Shown: positions 7,242-12,613 of the stretch, one piece after another | Numbering within the stretch: the stretch's first letter is position 1 | Layout: every line of letters starts with the position of its first letter | From: a virus | Direction: 5' to 3' (one strand) | Length of the DNA: 41,789 bases | IMG/VR virus record: IMGVR_UViG_3300036829_000034 | Location: 1 to 41,789 of that record | Translations under genes and position numbers: made by a program | Notes under the pieces: generated by a model | The model's database searches: none | What the model was told of the DNA's origin: nothing | The model's input: the letters and a program-made list of their open reading frames with translations, nothing else

Positions 7242-7471
7242 CCGCCCCGCAGGCCGCCGTCGCCCGCGCCTTCCTGATCACGTTCACGCCCTGCGGCCAC
7301 GTCCAGCACTGGCACACCGCGCCCGCGATCGGCATGTGGGTCAGCTGCTGGGCTGGCCCCCGGCCGGGCTGCCAGACCTCACGGCAGGTCCAGGCCGTCA
7401 AGCCGTGCCCCGGCTGCCCCGACTGCTGGCAGCAGCCGGACCTGTTCGGCAACCTCGGGAGGGTCGCGTGA
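7238..7471 (+). CDS. Small Cys/His-rich protein
   Basis: A 77-residue protein starting at GTG 7238 (GTGA overlap) with Cys/His in TPCGHVQHWH, WVSCWAG, GCQTS and KPCPGCPDCW. The number and spacing of Cys suggest one zinc ribbon. It belongs to the run of small metal-binding proteins between rusA and the nucleases; function unknown. Confidence 0.55.
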   Translation: MTAPQAAVARAFLITFTPCGHVQHWHTAPAIGMWVSCWAGPRPGCQTSRQVQAVKPCPGCPDCWQQPDLFGNLGRVA

Positions 7472-7833
7472 TGCCAATCCGTCCCGAGAACCGCAACCGC
7501 TACCCGGCTGACTGGCCGGCCATCTCGCGAGCCATCAAGGAACGCGCCGGATGGCGGTGCGAGTGCGAAGGCGAGTGCGGCCGTCCCGGCTGCGCAGGCC
7601 GCTGCCCCAACCGGCACGGACAGCCAGCCGTCGGCACCGGATCGCACGTGGTGCTCACCACCGCGCACCTCAACCACACGCCCGAAGACTGCCGCCCCGA
7701 GAACCTCAAGGCCATGTGCCAGGGCTGCCACCTCCACTACGACCGCGAGCACCACGCCGAAACCCGGCGCGCAACCCGCGCAGCCGAACTGGCGGGGCAA
7801 ATGGACTCGCTGTTCGACGAGGTGAAGCCGTGA
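7471..7833 (+). CDS. HNH endonuclease
   Basis: A 120-residue protein. ATG 7471 is preferred because GGGAGG lies about 7 bases upstream; GTG 7468 would add one residue. The first part holds Cys-rich WRCECEGECGRPGC, and residues about 65-95 give the HNH core: TTAHLNHTPEDCRPENL with CQGCHLHYD, where two CxxC pairs bind structural zinc and the His/Asn/His bind the catalytic metal. This is the classic HNH fold of phage nucleases acting in replication or DNA processing, here next to a second nuclease. Confidence 0.8.
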   Translation: MPIRPENRNRYPADWPAISRAIKERAGWRCECEGECGRPGCAGRCPNRHGQPAVGTGSHVVLTTAHLNHTPEDCRPENLKAMCQGCHLHYDREHHAETRRATRAAELAGQMDSLFDEVKP

Positions 7834-8423
7834 GCCAGCGCCTGGGACCTCACGCCGAGATCATCGCCCACCTGGAAGCGGGAAGACGCGACATCACCGA
7901 AGGCATCCCGACGGACTACGCCGGCGCGCACCTCCGCTCGCGCCTCGAGGCCGGATGGGCACAGACCTTCGATCGCTACGGCATCCGGTGGGAGTACGAG
8001 CAGGAACTCGTGGAGCTGCCCTCGGGCGTCCGCTACCTGCCTGACTTCCGGCTGCCGGAGCTGAACACCGTCATCGAGGTCAAGGGGCCGCACATGCAGC
8101 GCCTCGACAAGACCCGCGAGTACGCGAAGGAGAACCATCCCGGAACCATCGTCCTCATCGGCTACCCGCCCGTGCGCCGCACCCTCTCGCCGTTCCTCTG
8201 GCAGGGCTACATGCAGTGGAGCGACGCGCTCGGATATCCGGCCCTGTTCACCGAATGCCTCAGCTGCCACGCCTACCAGTGGTGCCGCCCGCGCTTCTCC
8301 ATGCAGTGCAGGCGGTGCCAGGAGAGATTTACCGGGCACTTCGCGGGCTGCGGCGAAATGCGGTTCGACGACTGGCACGAGCAGCCGTTCGAGCTTCCGT
8401 CCAAGGAAGGCAGCGCAACCTAA
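7830..8423 (+). CDS. PD-(D/E)XK nuclease with C-terminal zinc ribbon
   Basis: A 197-residue protein from GTG 7830. The nuclease signature is RLEAGWAQTFDRYGI (E40), YLPDFRL (D72) and TVIEVKG (E83, K85), the arrangement of small PD-(D/E)XK endonucleases. The C-terminal third has four Cys (ECLSCHAYQWC...MQCRRCQERF), a zinc ribbon probably for DNA binding. It sits between an HNH protein and the replication initiator, with a TAA-ATG junction to the latter, so a role in replication or branched-DNA processing is likely but not shown. Confidence 0.75.
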   Translation: MSQRLGPHAEIIAHLEAGRRDITEGIPTDYAGAHLRSRLEAGWAQTFDRYGIRWEYEQELVELPSGVRYLPDFRLPELNTVIEVKGPHMQRLDKTREYAKENHPGTIVLIGYPPVRRTLSPFLWQGYMQWSDALGYPALFTECLSCHAYQWCRPRFSMQCRRCQERFTGHFAGCGEMRFDDWHEQPFELPSKEGSAT

Positions 8424-9122
8424 ATGCCCTGGTTCCGCCTCGAGGACAGCTTCCATTCCCACCCGAAGGTCATCAAGGCAGGGAATGAAGCGGTCGGCCT
8501 GTACGTCCGCTGCGGTTCGTACGCCGCCCAGCATCTCACTGACGGGTTCATCCCTGAGCACGTTGCGCTGCTTTACGGCACGCCCGAGCTCATCGACTCG
8601 CTCGTCCAGGCGAAGCTGTGGCGCCGCACGAAAGGCGGCTGGCGCATGCCGGATTACCTCGACTACAACCCCTCGAAAGAGGCTGTGGAAAACGAGCGCA
8701 GGGGTAAGGCGGAACGTCAGAAGCGCTGGCGTGATTCCAAAAAGACATCCGGCCGTGACCATTCCGAGATCAACGGAACAGTCGGTAAGAGTTTCAAACC
8801 GACCCCTGTGGATAACTCGGCTGGCTACGGGTTGAATGGAATCAACGCAGGTCAGAACGGTCAGCGTAGACGCGTTACTAACGCGTCGCGAGACGCGCTA
8901 GTAACGGCCGCCCCGACCCGACCCGCCCCGAAGGAAGCGGGTCGGGGAGTACCCCGACCCGGAGCGCCCTCCCGGGCGAGCGAGCCAGGAGGCTCGCCCG
9001 TCCGGGCGCTCAAACCGGAGTGGTGCGGCAAGTGCGACGAGACCACCCGAATCCTCGACGAGGAACCGCCGCGACGCTGCCCGGACTGCCACCCCCTGAC
9101 GATCATCCCGGAAGCGATCTGA
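8424..9122 (+). CDS. Replication-initiator-like protein (winged helix, zinc ribbon)
   Basis: A 232-residue protein starting directly after the previous TAA. Residues 1 to about 80 (PWFRLEDSFHSHPKVIKAG, then LYVRCGSYAAQHLTDGFIP) match the winged-helix N-domain of phage replisome organisers, as in many actinophages. A Lys/Arg-rich helix (to about 110), a low-complexity basic/Pro linker (about 110-195) and a C-terminal zinc ribbon (CGKCDETT...RRCPDCHP) follow. The linker DNA carries a DnaA box and three large inverted repeats, as lambda O carries its origin inside its gene. No helicase, primase or polymerase is in the window, so it would recruit host replication proteins. Assignment rests on the N-domain and the origin-like DNA. 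Confidence 0.7.
   Translation: MPWFRLEDSFHSHPKVIKAGNEAVGLYVRCGSYAAQHLTDGFIPEHVALLYGTPELIDSLVQAKLWRRTKGGWRMPDYLDYNPSKEAVENERRGKAERQKRWRDSKKTSGRDHSEINGTVGKSFKPTPVDNSAGYGLNGINAGQNGQRRRVTNASRDALVTAAPTRPAPKEAGRGVPRPGAPSRASEPGGSPVRALKPEWCGKCDETTRILDEEPPRRCPDCHPLTIIPEAI
8807..8815 (-). promoter_or_regulatory. Perfect DnaA box (TTATCCACA) inside the initiator gene
   Basis: The minus strand reads TTATCCACA exactly, the consensus DnaA-binding 9-mer. In DNA this GC-rich such a match is rare. It lies 54 bases before the first palindrome of the origin-like block, in a locally less GC-rich stretch (about 8755-8850). It supports host DnaA taking part in initiation. Confidence 0.6.
8869..9010 (+). repeat. 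Dense inverted repeats, candidate replication origin
   Basis: Three strong dyads lie in the initiator linker. (1) GACGCGTTA (8869-8877) and TAACGCGTC (8879-8887) form a perfect palindrome; overlapping it, 8873-8887 pairs with 8892-8906 at 14 of 15 positions around a GCGA loop. (2) CGGGTCGGGG (8938-8947) pairs perfectly with CCCCGACCCG (8952-8961) with loop AGTA; another CCCCGACCCG copy is at 8911-8920. (3) 8963-8981 pairs with 8992-9010 at 16 of 19 positions. Short direct repeats GGTCAG (8850, 8859) precede them. An origin is the best explanation; transcriptional attenuation is the alternative. Confidence 0.6.
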
Positions 9123-9123
9123 C

Positions 9124-9360
9124 ATGACCGCGGGCTGCTGTCGTCGCTGCGGAGATCCCGGCCACTGGGCCGACACCTGCCCGCACAACCAGCGCGCCGC
9201 CAGCCAGCGCGACCACGAAGCCCGCATCGACGGATACGTCGCCCGCTACCACGACGGCGGCATAGACGCCCGCGAGAAACAGCACATGATTCAAGCCGAA
9301 AACCAGCAGTGGTACGGGGACAGGCTCCCCGCCGCACTCAAACCCAGGAGCAACTCATGA
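9124..9360 (+). CDS. CCHC zinc-knuckle protein
   Basis: A 78-residue protein from ATG 9124, two bases after the previous stop. Residues 6-19, CRRCGDPGHWADTC, match the retroviral-type zinc knuckle C-x2-C-x4-H-x4-C exactly. The rest is a charged helical tail (ASQRDHEARIDGYVARY and on). Zinc knuckles bind single-stranded nucleic acid, so a helper role at the adjacent origin or on phage RNA is plausible. The next gene overlaps it by ATGA. Confidence 0.7.
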   Translation: MTAGCCRRCGDPGHWADTCPHNQRAASQRDHEARIDGYVARYHDGGIDAREKQHMIQAENQQWYGDRLPAALKPRSNS

Positions 9361-9845
9361 CCACGCAGCCCGCCCACAAGTGCTCGTTCCCCGTCCAGCC
9401 ACCGAAGGGGTCGTGGTTCAATCCCGGCCCGTGCGAGTGCGGGAAGACCTACGCCCGCAGCATGGCCGAGACGCTGCTAGGGGAAGCCACCGCGGCCATG
9501 AACGTGGCCGAGCACGCCGAGCACGCCGAGCACGAGCTGGCCGCCGCCACCAGGCAGGCACAGGACCTCAGCGCCCTCGTGGAGGAGCTGGAAGCCAAGC
9601 GCGACCAGCTCGCCGCCCGCGTCCGCGAGCTGGAGGCGCAGCTTCGCCAGTCGAGCACCTTCGTTGCCGAGACGACCCGGACTAACGGCCAGCACCTGAC
9701 CCGCATCGGCGAGCTGGAGGCGAAGCTGGGCATCGCTGTCCGCGCTCTCGAAACCATCTCTGTCGACACCGAGGAGCAGGTAGCAGGCGGCATCGCCGAT
9801 CAAGCACTGAAGGCCCTCGGCGTCAACGACGAGGACGACGAGTGA
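9357..9845 (+). CDS. Coiled-coil protein with N-terminal Cys/His motif
   Basis: A 162-residue protein from ATG 9357. The N-terminus (HKCSFPV...PCECGKTYAR) resembles a small zinc ribbon. Residues about 40-130 are a long heptad coiled coil (LVEELEAKRDQLAARVRELEAQL). The tail is acidic (VNDEDDE). It is probably an oligomer; no enzymatic motif and no known function. A 9-bp tandem repeat at 9507-9533 encodes AEH three times. Confidence 0.6.
   Translation: MTTQPAHKCSFPVQPPKGSWFNPGPCECGKTYARSMAETLLGEATAAMNVAEHAEHAEHELAAATRQAQDLSALVEELEAKRDQLAARVRELEAQLRQSSTFVAETTRTNGQHLTRIGELEAKLGIAVRALETISVDTEEQVAGGIADQALKALGVNDEDDE
9507..9533 (+). repeat. Three tandem copies of GCCGAGCAC
   Basis: Three perfect 9-bp copies in frame inside the coiled-coil gene, encoding Ala-Glu-His repeats. 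Slippage could change copy number in steps of three residues without breaking the frame. Confidence 0.8.
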
Positions 9846-9897
9846 CCCGCGACGACCTCGACGCCGCCCACGCCGCTGACCACCGATAGGAGCAACG

Positions 9898-10512
9898 TTG
9901 AACATCTTCGACGAAGTCCGCGAGCACATCCCGTTCCACGAGCACGCCGCGGCCGCGACCGGGCCGCAGCCGGGCCCGAAGACGCTCGCCCAGGCCGTGC
10001 ACCGCGACCTGAACAGCATCGGCCGCGTCATCGCCCACGGCCTCCCGCTGCTCGAGCGCATCGTCGCCAACCCGCAGCTGGACGAGTTCGTCGAGCTGGC
10101 GCTCAAGGCCGACGGGCTCGGCGTCTGCGCGGAGGCGTTCACGGCCGCCAGCGACGTGCTGCGCGCCGCTATGGCACGGACGGCGACCGGGCCGCAGCCC
10201 ATGCTCGAGCCACTGCCGCAGCGGACGCCCGGCGCCACGCTGCCGGGCGACGTTCCGTCGACGGCGACGCCGCCGCCTGTGAGCAGCATCAGCATCAGCG
10301 TGCCGCCTACCGGTGTCACGCAGATCATGGCCACGCCCGCGGCCGATGCGCCGCCCGTGCCGCCAGAATCGAGCGGGGAGGCGGCCACGGCTGGAGAAAA
10401 CCATTCGGGTGTAACCTCGGATGCCCCCGCGCCTGCGAACGGCTCTCCGGCCGTCTCCGAGCCGCAAGCGCCAGCGGACGGGACTGAGGCGCAGACGCAG
10501 GTGACCACGTGA
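9898..10512 (+). CDS. Hypothetical protein with long disordered C-terminus
   Basis: A 204-residue protein from TTG 9898, chosen because TAGGAG at 9887-9892 is a good ribosome site 5 bases upstream. Residues 1-100 are helical (FDEVREHIPFHEH, then LAQAVHRDLNSIGRVIAHGL). Residues about 100-204 are Pro/Ala/Thr/Ser-rich and probably disordered. No motif suggests function. The stop overlaps the RyR gene by GTGA. The 55-base gap before it holds only a 15-codon frame. Confidence 0.55.
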   Translation: MNIFDEVREHIPFHEHAAAATGPQPGPKTLAQAVHRDLNSIGRVIAHGLPLLERIVANPQLDEFVELALKADGLGVCAEAFTAASDVLRAAMARTATGPQPMLEPLPQRTPGATLPGDVPSTATPPPVSSISISVPPTGVTQIMATPAADAPPVPPESSGEAATAGENHSGVTSDAPAPANGSPAVSEPQAPADGTEAQTQVTT

Positions 10513-10880
10513 CCCGCGACGCCGACGTCGAGCGGATCGCCCGCCTGGTGCACGAGGTCAACCGGGCATGGCAGGGCGAGCACGGCGACGAGGCGCCAAG
10601 CGTCCCGTGGGACTGCGAGAGCGAGCACATCCGGCAGACGACCATCGCCGGGGTGCGCCGCGCCCGAACTGGCGTCACCCCGGAACAGCACCACGGCGCA
10701 TGGTGCGAGGCCAAGCGCACCGCCGGATGGGTGTGGGGGCCGACCAAGGACCCGGTCGCGAAGACCCACCCGTGCTTGGTCGGCTATGCGCAACTCCCCG
10801 AATATCAGCAGGCCAAGGACCGCGTGTTCCTGGCCATCGTCACGGAGCTGACCACCCCTGCATTGGAGGATGCTGGGTGA
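10509..10880 (+). CDS. RyR-domain protein
   Basis: A 123-residue protein from GTG 10509. Residues about 55-118 match the RyR domain, named from ryanodine receptors: EQHHGAWCEAKRTAGWVWG, KDPVAKTHPCLVGYAQLPEY and K..D near the end fit the family's H..W...K...GW..G..KD...K.HP.L..Y..LP pattern. The domain is common in actinophages and bacteria, and its ligand and role there are not established to my knowledge. It lies among regulatory or unknown early genes, overlapping both neighbours. Confidence 0.8.
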   Translation: MTRDADVERIARLVHEVNRAWQGEHGDEAPSVPWDCESEHIRQTTIAGVRRARTGVTPEQHHGAWCEAKRTAGWVWGPTKDPVAKTHPCLVGYAQLPEYQQAKDRVFLAIVTELTTPALEDAG

Positions 10881-11623
10881 CCAACGCAACCCCGCTGTGC
10901 GGCTCGTGCGGATCGCCCGTCAATGACGCGGTGATCTGCACGGGCTGCACGACCTCGCTCGCCCGGTCGCTGACCACGGCCGCCGCCATCGCACCCGACC
11001 TCGAGGACGCCGTCGCACGGCTGATGAAACGCGGCAGCGGCGGCAAGCGTGGCAGCGACGACCGGCCCATGCCCATCGACACAGGCGCCATGGACGTGCG
11101 CGATCAGCTGCACAACTGCCTCGCGACATGGGCACGGGTGCTGCTGGACGTCCACGCCGGACCGCCGTATCCGCCGGACACCATCGCCAGCATTGCCCGG
11201 TGGCTCCGCGAGCGCGTCGGCCTGGTACGGCAGCTCGAGGGCGCGGCCGACATGCTGAACGACATCCGCGACAGCGTCGCCGCGGCCATGGCCGCCACCG
11301 ATCACAAGCCGGAGCGCGTGCACGCCGGCACGTGCGAGGCATGCGGATCACAGCTGCTCGCCGAGCTCGGCGCCGACGAAGTCCGGTGCGCGTGCGGAGT
11401 GCTTGCCCGTGCGCTGAACGAACGCCGCCGCGAACGTGCTGCCGCGGCCGACGTGCTCGGCAGCGCAGGTGAGATTTCAGGTGCTCTGGCAAAGATCGGG
11501 ATTCAAGTGCCCCGCGGAACGATCACGTCGTGGGCATCACGAGGCCGTCTTGCCGTACGCCCTGGCGGCGTGTACGCCATGAGCGAGGTGCTCGCGCTTA
11601 ATGCGCAGCGGGCGGCGCGTTGA
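10877..11623 (+). CDS. Zinc-ribbon and HTH protein, possible late regulator
   Basis: A 248-residue protein from GTG 10877 (GTGA overlap). It begins with a zinc ribbon (LCGSCG and ICTGC; C8, C11, C21, C24), has a helical middle, a second zinc ribbon (CEACG...RCACG, about residues 155-178), then a C-terminal helix-turn-helix (about 198-245, GEISGALAKIGIQVPRGTITSWASRG with a wing). This is typical of actinophage DNA-binding proteins at the end of the early region. It ends exactly where three tandem octamers begin and just before the late operon, so it may control late transcription; that is inference from position. Confidence 0.65.
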   Translation: MTNATPLCGSCGSPVNDAVICTGCTTSLARSLTTAAAIAPDLEDAVARLMKRGSGGKRGSDDRPMPIDTGAMDVRDQLHNCLATWARVLLDVHAGPPYPPDTIASIARWLRERVGLVRQLEGAADMLNDIRDSVAAAMAATDHKPERVHAGTCEACGSQLLAELGADEVRCACGVLARALNERRRERAAAADVLGSAGEISGALAKIGIQVPRGTITSWASRGRLAVRPGGVYAMSEVLALNAQRAAR

Positions 11624-11646
11624 CTTGCGTACTTGACAACTTGCAT
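11623..11646 (+). repeat. Three tandem octamers ACTTGNNN
   Basis: ACTTGCGT (11623-11630), ACTTGACA (11631-11638) and ACTTGCAT (11639-11646) follow each other without gaps. They overlap the stop of the HTH gene and a TTGACA element. Tandem octamers at a promoter suggest an operator. Confidence 0.6.
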
Positions 11647-11664
11647 CAATAATGTTTCTAGATT
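11633..11664 (+). promoter_or_regulatory. Candidate promoter for the late genes
   Basis: TTGACA at 11633-11638 is a perfect -35 consensus in an unusually AT-rich patch. A -10 match is weak: TAGATT at 11659-11664 keeps four of six consensus bases but the 20-base spacing is long. An activator at the overlapping octamers could compensate. It precedes all packaging and virion genes. The gap 11624-11753 holds no gene. Confidence 0.45.
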
Positions 11665-11670
11665 CAGCGA

Positions 11671-11698
11671 AATGGCCCTGGTGAAAGCCGGGGCCATT
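11671..11698 (+). terminator. 11-bp hairpin before the late operon
   Basis: AATGGCCCTGG (11671-11681) pairs with CCGGGGCCATT (11688-11698) with one U-G pair and a 6-base loop TGAAAG. No T-run follows. It may end early transcripts or act as an anti-termination or leader element of the late mRNA. Confidence 0.55.
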
Positions 11699-11753
11699 CG
11701 CATGCTCAGGTGCTTTCAGGTCCTGAGCGCTAGATCCACATGCTGGAGCAGCC

Positions 11754-12050
11754 ATGGCACTGCGACCGTGCACCGGCGGCTGTGGCCGTCTAGTCAGCGG
11801 GTCACGGTGTTCGTCCTGCCGCGGCAGTACGGCCAGCCGCGGCTACGGTGGCAGTCACCAGGCCGAGCGTGCCAGGTGGCAGCCCATCATCGACGCAGGC
11901 GAAGGCTGGTGCAGCGCCGACGCCTGCCTTGAATCCTCAAGACGCATCCTTCCGGGTGCTTCATGGGACCTCGGGCACTTGCAAGATCGTTCCGGCTGGT
12001 CAGGACCCGAGCACCGCCGCTGCAACCGGGCAACGCGACGTCGTCACTGA
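11754..12050 (+). CDS. HNH endonuclease next to terminase
   Basis: A 98-residue protein from ATG 11754. It opens with a Cys-rich zinc ribbon (CTGGCGRLVSGSRCSSC) and carries the core WCSADAC...WDLGHLQDRSGWSGPEHRRCNR, the HNH variant (GH...GPEHRRCNR) commonly found beside terminase in actinophages. In HK97-like phages such HNH proteins work with terminase in cutting concatemers. The position just upstream of terS fits that job. Confidence 0.82.
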   Translation: MALRPCTGGCGRLVSGSRCSSCRGSTASRGYGGSHQAERARWQPIIDAGEGWCSADACLESSRRILPGASWDLGHLQDRSGWSGPEHRRCNRATRRRH

Positions 12051-12211
12051 GTGTCACGTCACGGTCAGCGACCAGGGGGGCGGGTCGGCGACGGAAAGCT
12101 GAGTGCCCTCCTGACCCGCCGCAGCTGATTCGCGATGTGTACGCTTCGCGACGTTGCGGATGGTGCCCATCCAGCCGTTTTTCGTCACTTTCCGTGATCG
12201 AAGGGAGGAAC
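12051..12211 (+). other. Intergenic region before terminase, candidate cos/pac site
   Basis: No gene is seen in these 161 bases. GGCGGGTC (12079-12086) can pair with GACCCGCC (12113-12120), and ACGGAAAG (12091-12098) is inverted at CTTTCCGT (12188-12195). The stretch ends in the strong ribosome site GGGAGGAA before terS. Packaging sites often lie between HNH and terminase genes, so this is a candidate cos or pac region by position only. Confidence 0.35.
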
Positions 12212-12613
12212 GTGCCGCAGCCGCCGAAGTTCGACCCCGTCCGGCGCAACGCCCGTTCCGGCCCGATGAAGCTGCCGGCGGAGGGCCGGAAGGGCGAAAT
12301 TCCGCCCTGGCCGCTGTCCGGACGCGGCCTGGCGGCCGAAAGAGCCGCCTGGGCCGAGTTGTGGGCCACTCCGCAGGCCGTCGCGTGGGAAAAACTGGGC
12401 TGGACGCGCATCGTTGCCCGTTACTGCCGCCTGATGATTGAGGCGGAGAAGCGCAACGCGGACGCGAGGGCGCTGGCGGAGGCACGCCAGCTCGAGGACC
12501 GCCTCGGGCTGACGCCGAAGGCCATGCGGCTGCTGCTGTGGGAGATCACGAGCGACGAAATCGCCGAGCAGCGGGCCGTTTCCGACGTCCGGAAGCGGAT
12601 CAAGGCGGTCTGA
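12212..12613 (+). CDS. terS: Terminase small subunit
   Basis: A 133-residue protein from GTG 12212 behind GGGAGGAA. It is basic and Pro-rich at the N-terminus (KFDPVRRNARSGPMKLPAEG), then helical (AAWAELWATPQAVAWEKLGW; LEDRLGLTPKAMRLLLWEI), which is the usual pattern of actinophage terminase small subunits. It binds the packaging site and recruits the large subunit. Its stop overlaps the terL start (TGATG), supporting the assignment. Confidence 0.8.
   Translation: MPQPPKFDPVRRNARSGPMKLPAEGRKGEIPPWPLSGRGLAAERAAWAELWATPQAVAWEKLGWTRIVARYCRLMIEAEKRNADARALAEARQLEDRLGLTPKAMRLLLWEITSDEIAEQRAVSDVRKRIKAV

Noticed and set aside
8956-8963. GACCCGGA, which I recall as a TraB recognition octamer of one Streptomyces plasmid, here and at 28767-28774
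   Set aside because: Single scattered copies are expected by chance in DNA this GC-rich; real transfer loci have tandem copies.
9507-9533. Tandem GCCGAGCAC copies as a CRISPR-like array
   Set aside because: Nine-base units without spacers, in frame in a coiled coil; a simple coding repeat.
9842-9889. 15-codon frame with GTGA overlap
   Set aside because: Too short to support; probably chance next to the TTG start at 9898.
11624-11753. Possible tRNA or small RNA gene in the early/late gap
   Set aside because: The hairpin is present but no cloverleaf, anticodon arm or CCA-type acceptor could be built.
12154-12441. Arg-rich frame overlapping terS on the same strand
   Set aside because: Out-of-frame shadow of the terminase small subunit, which has a strong ribosome site and correct family pattern.
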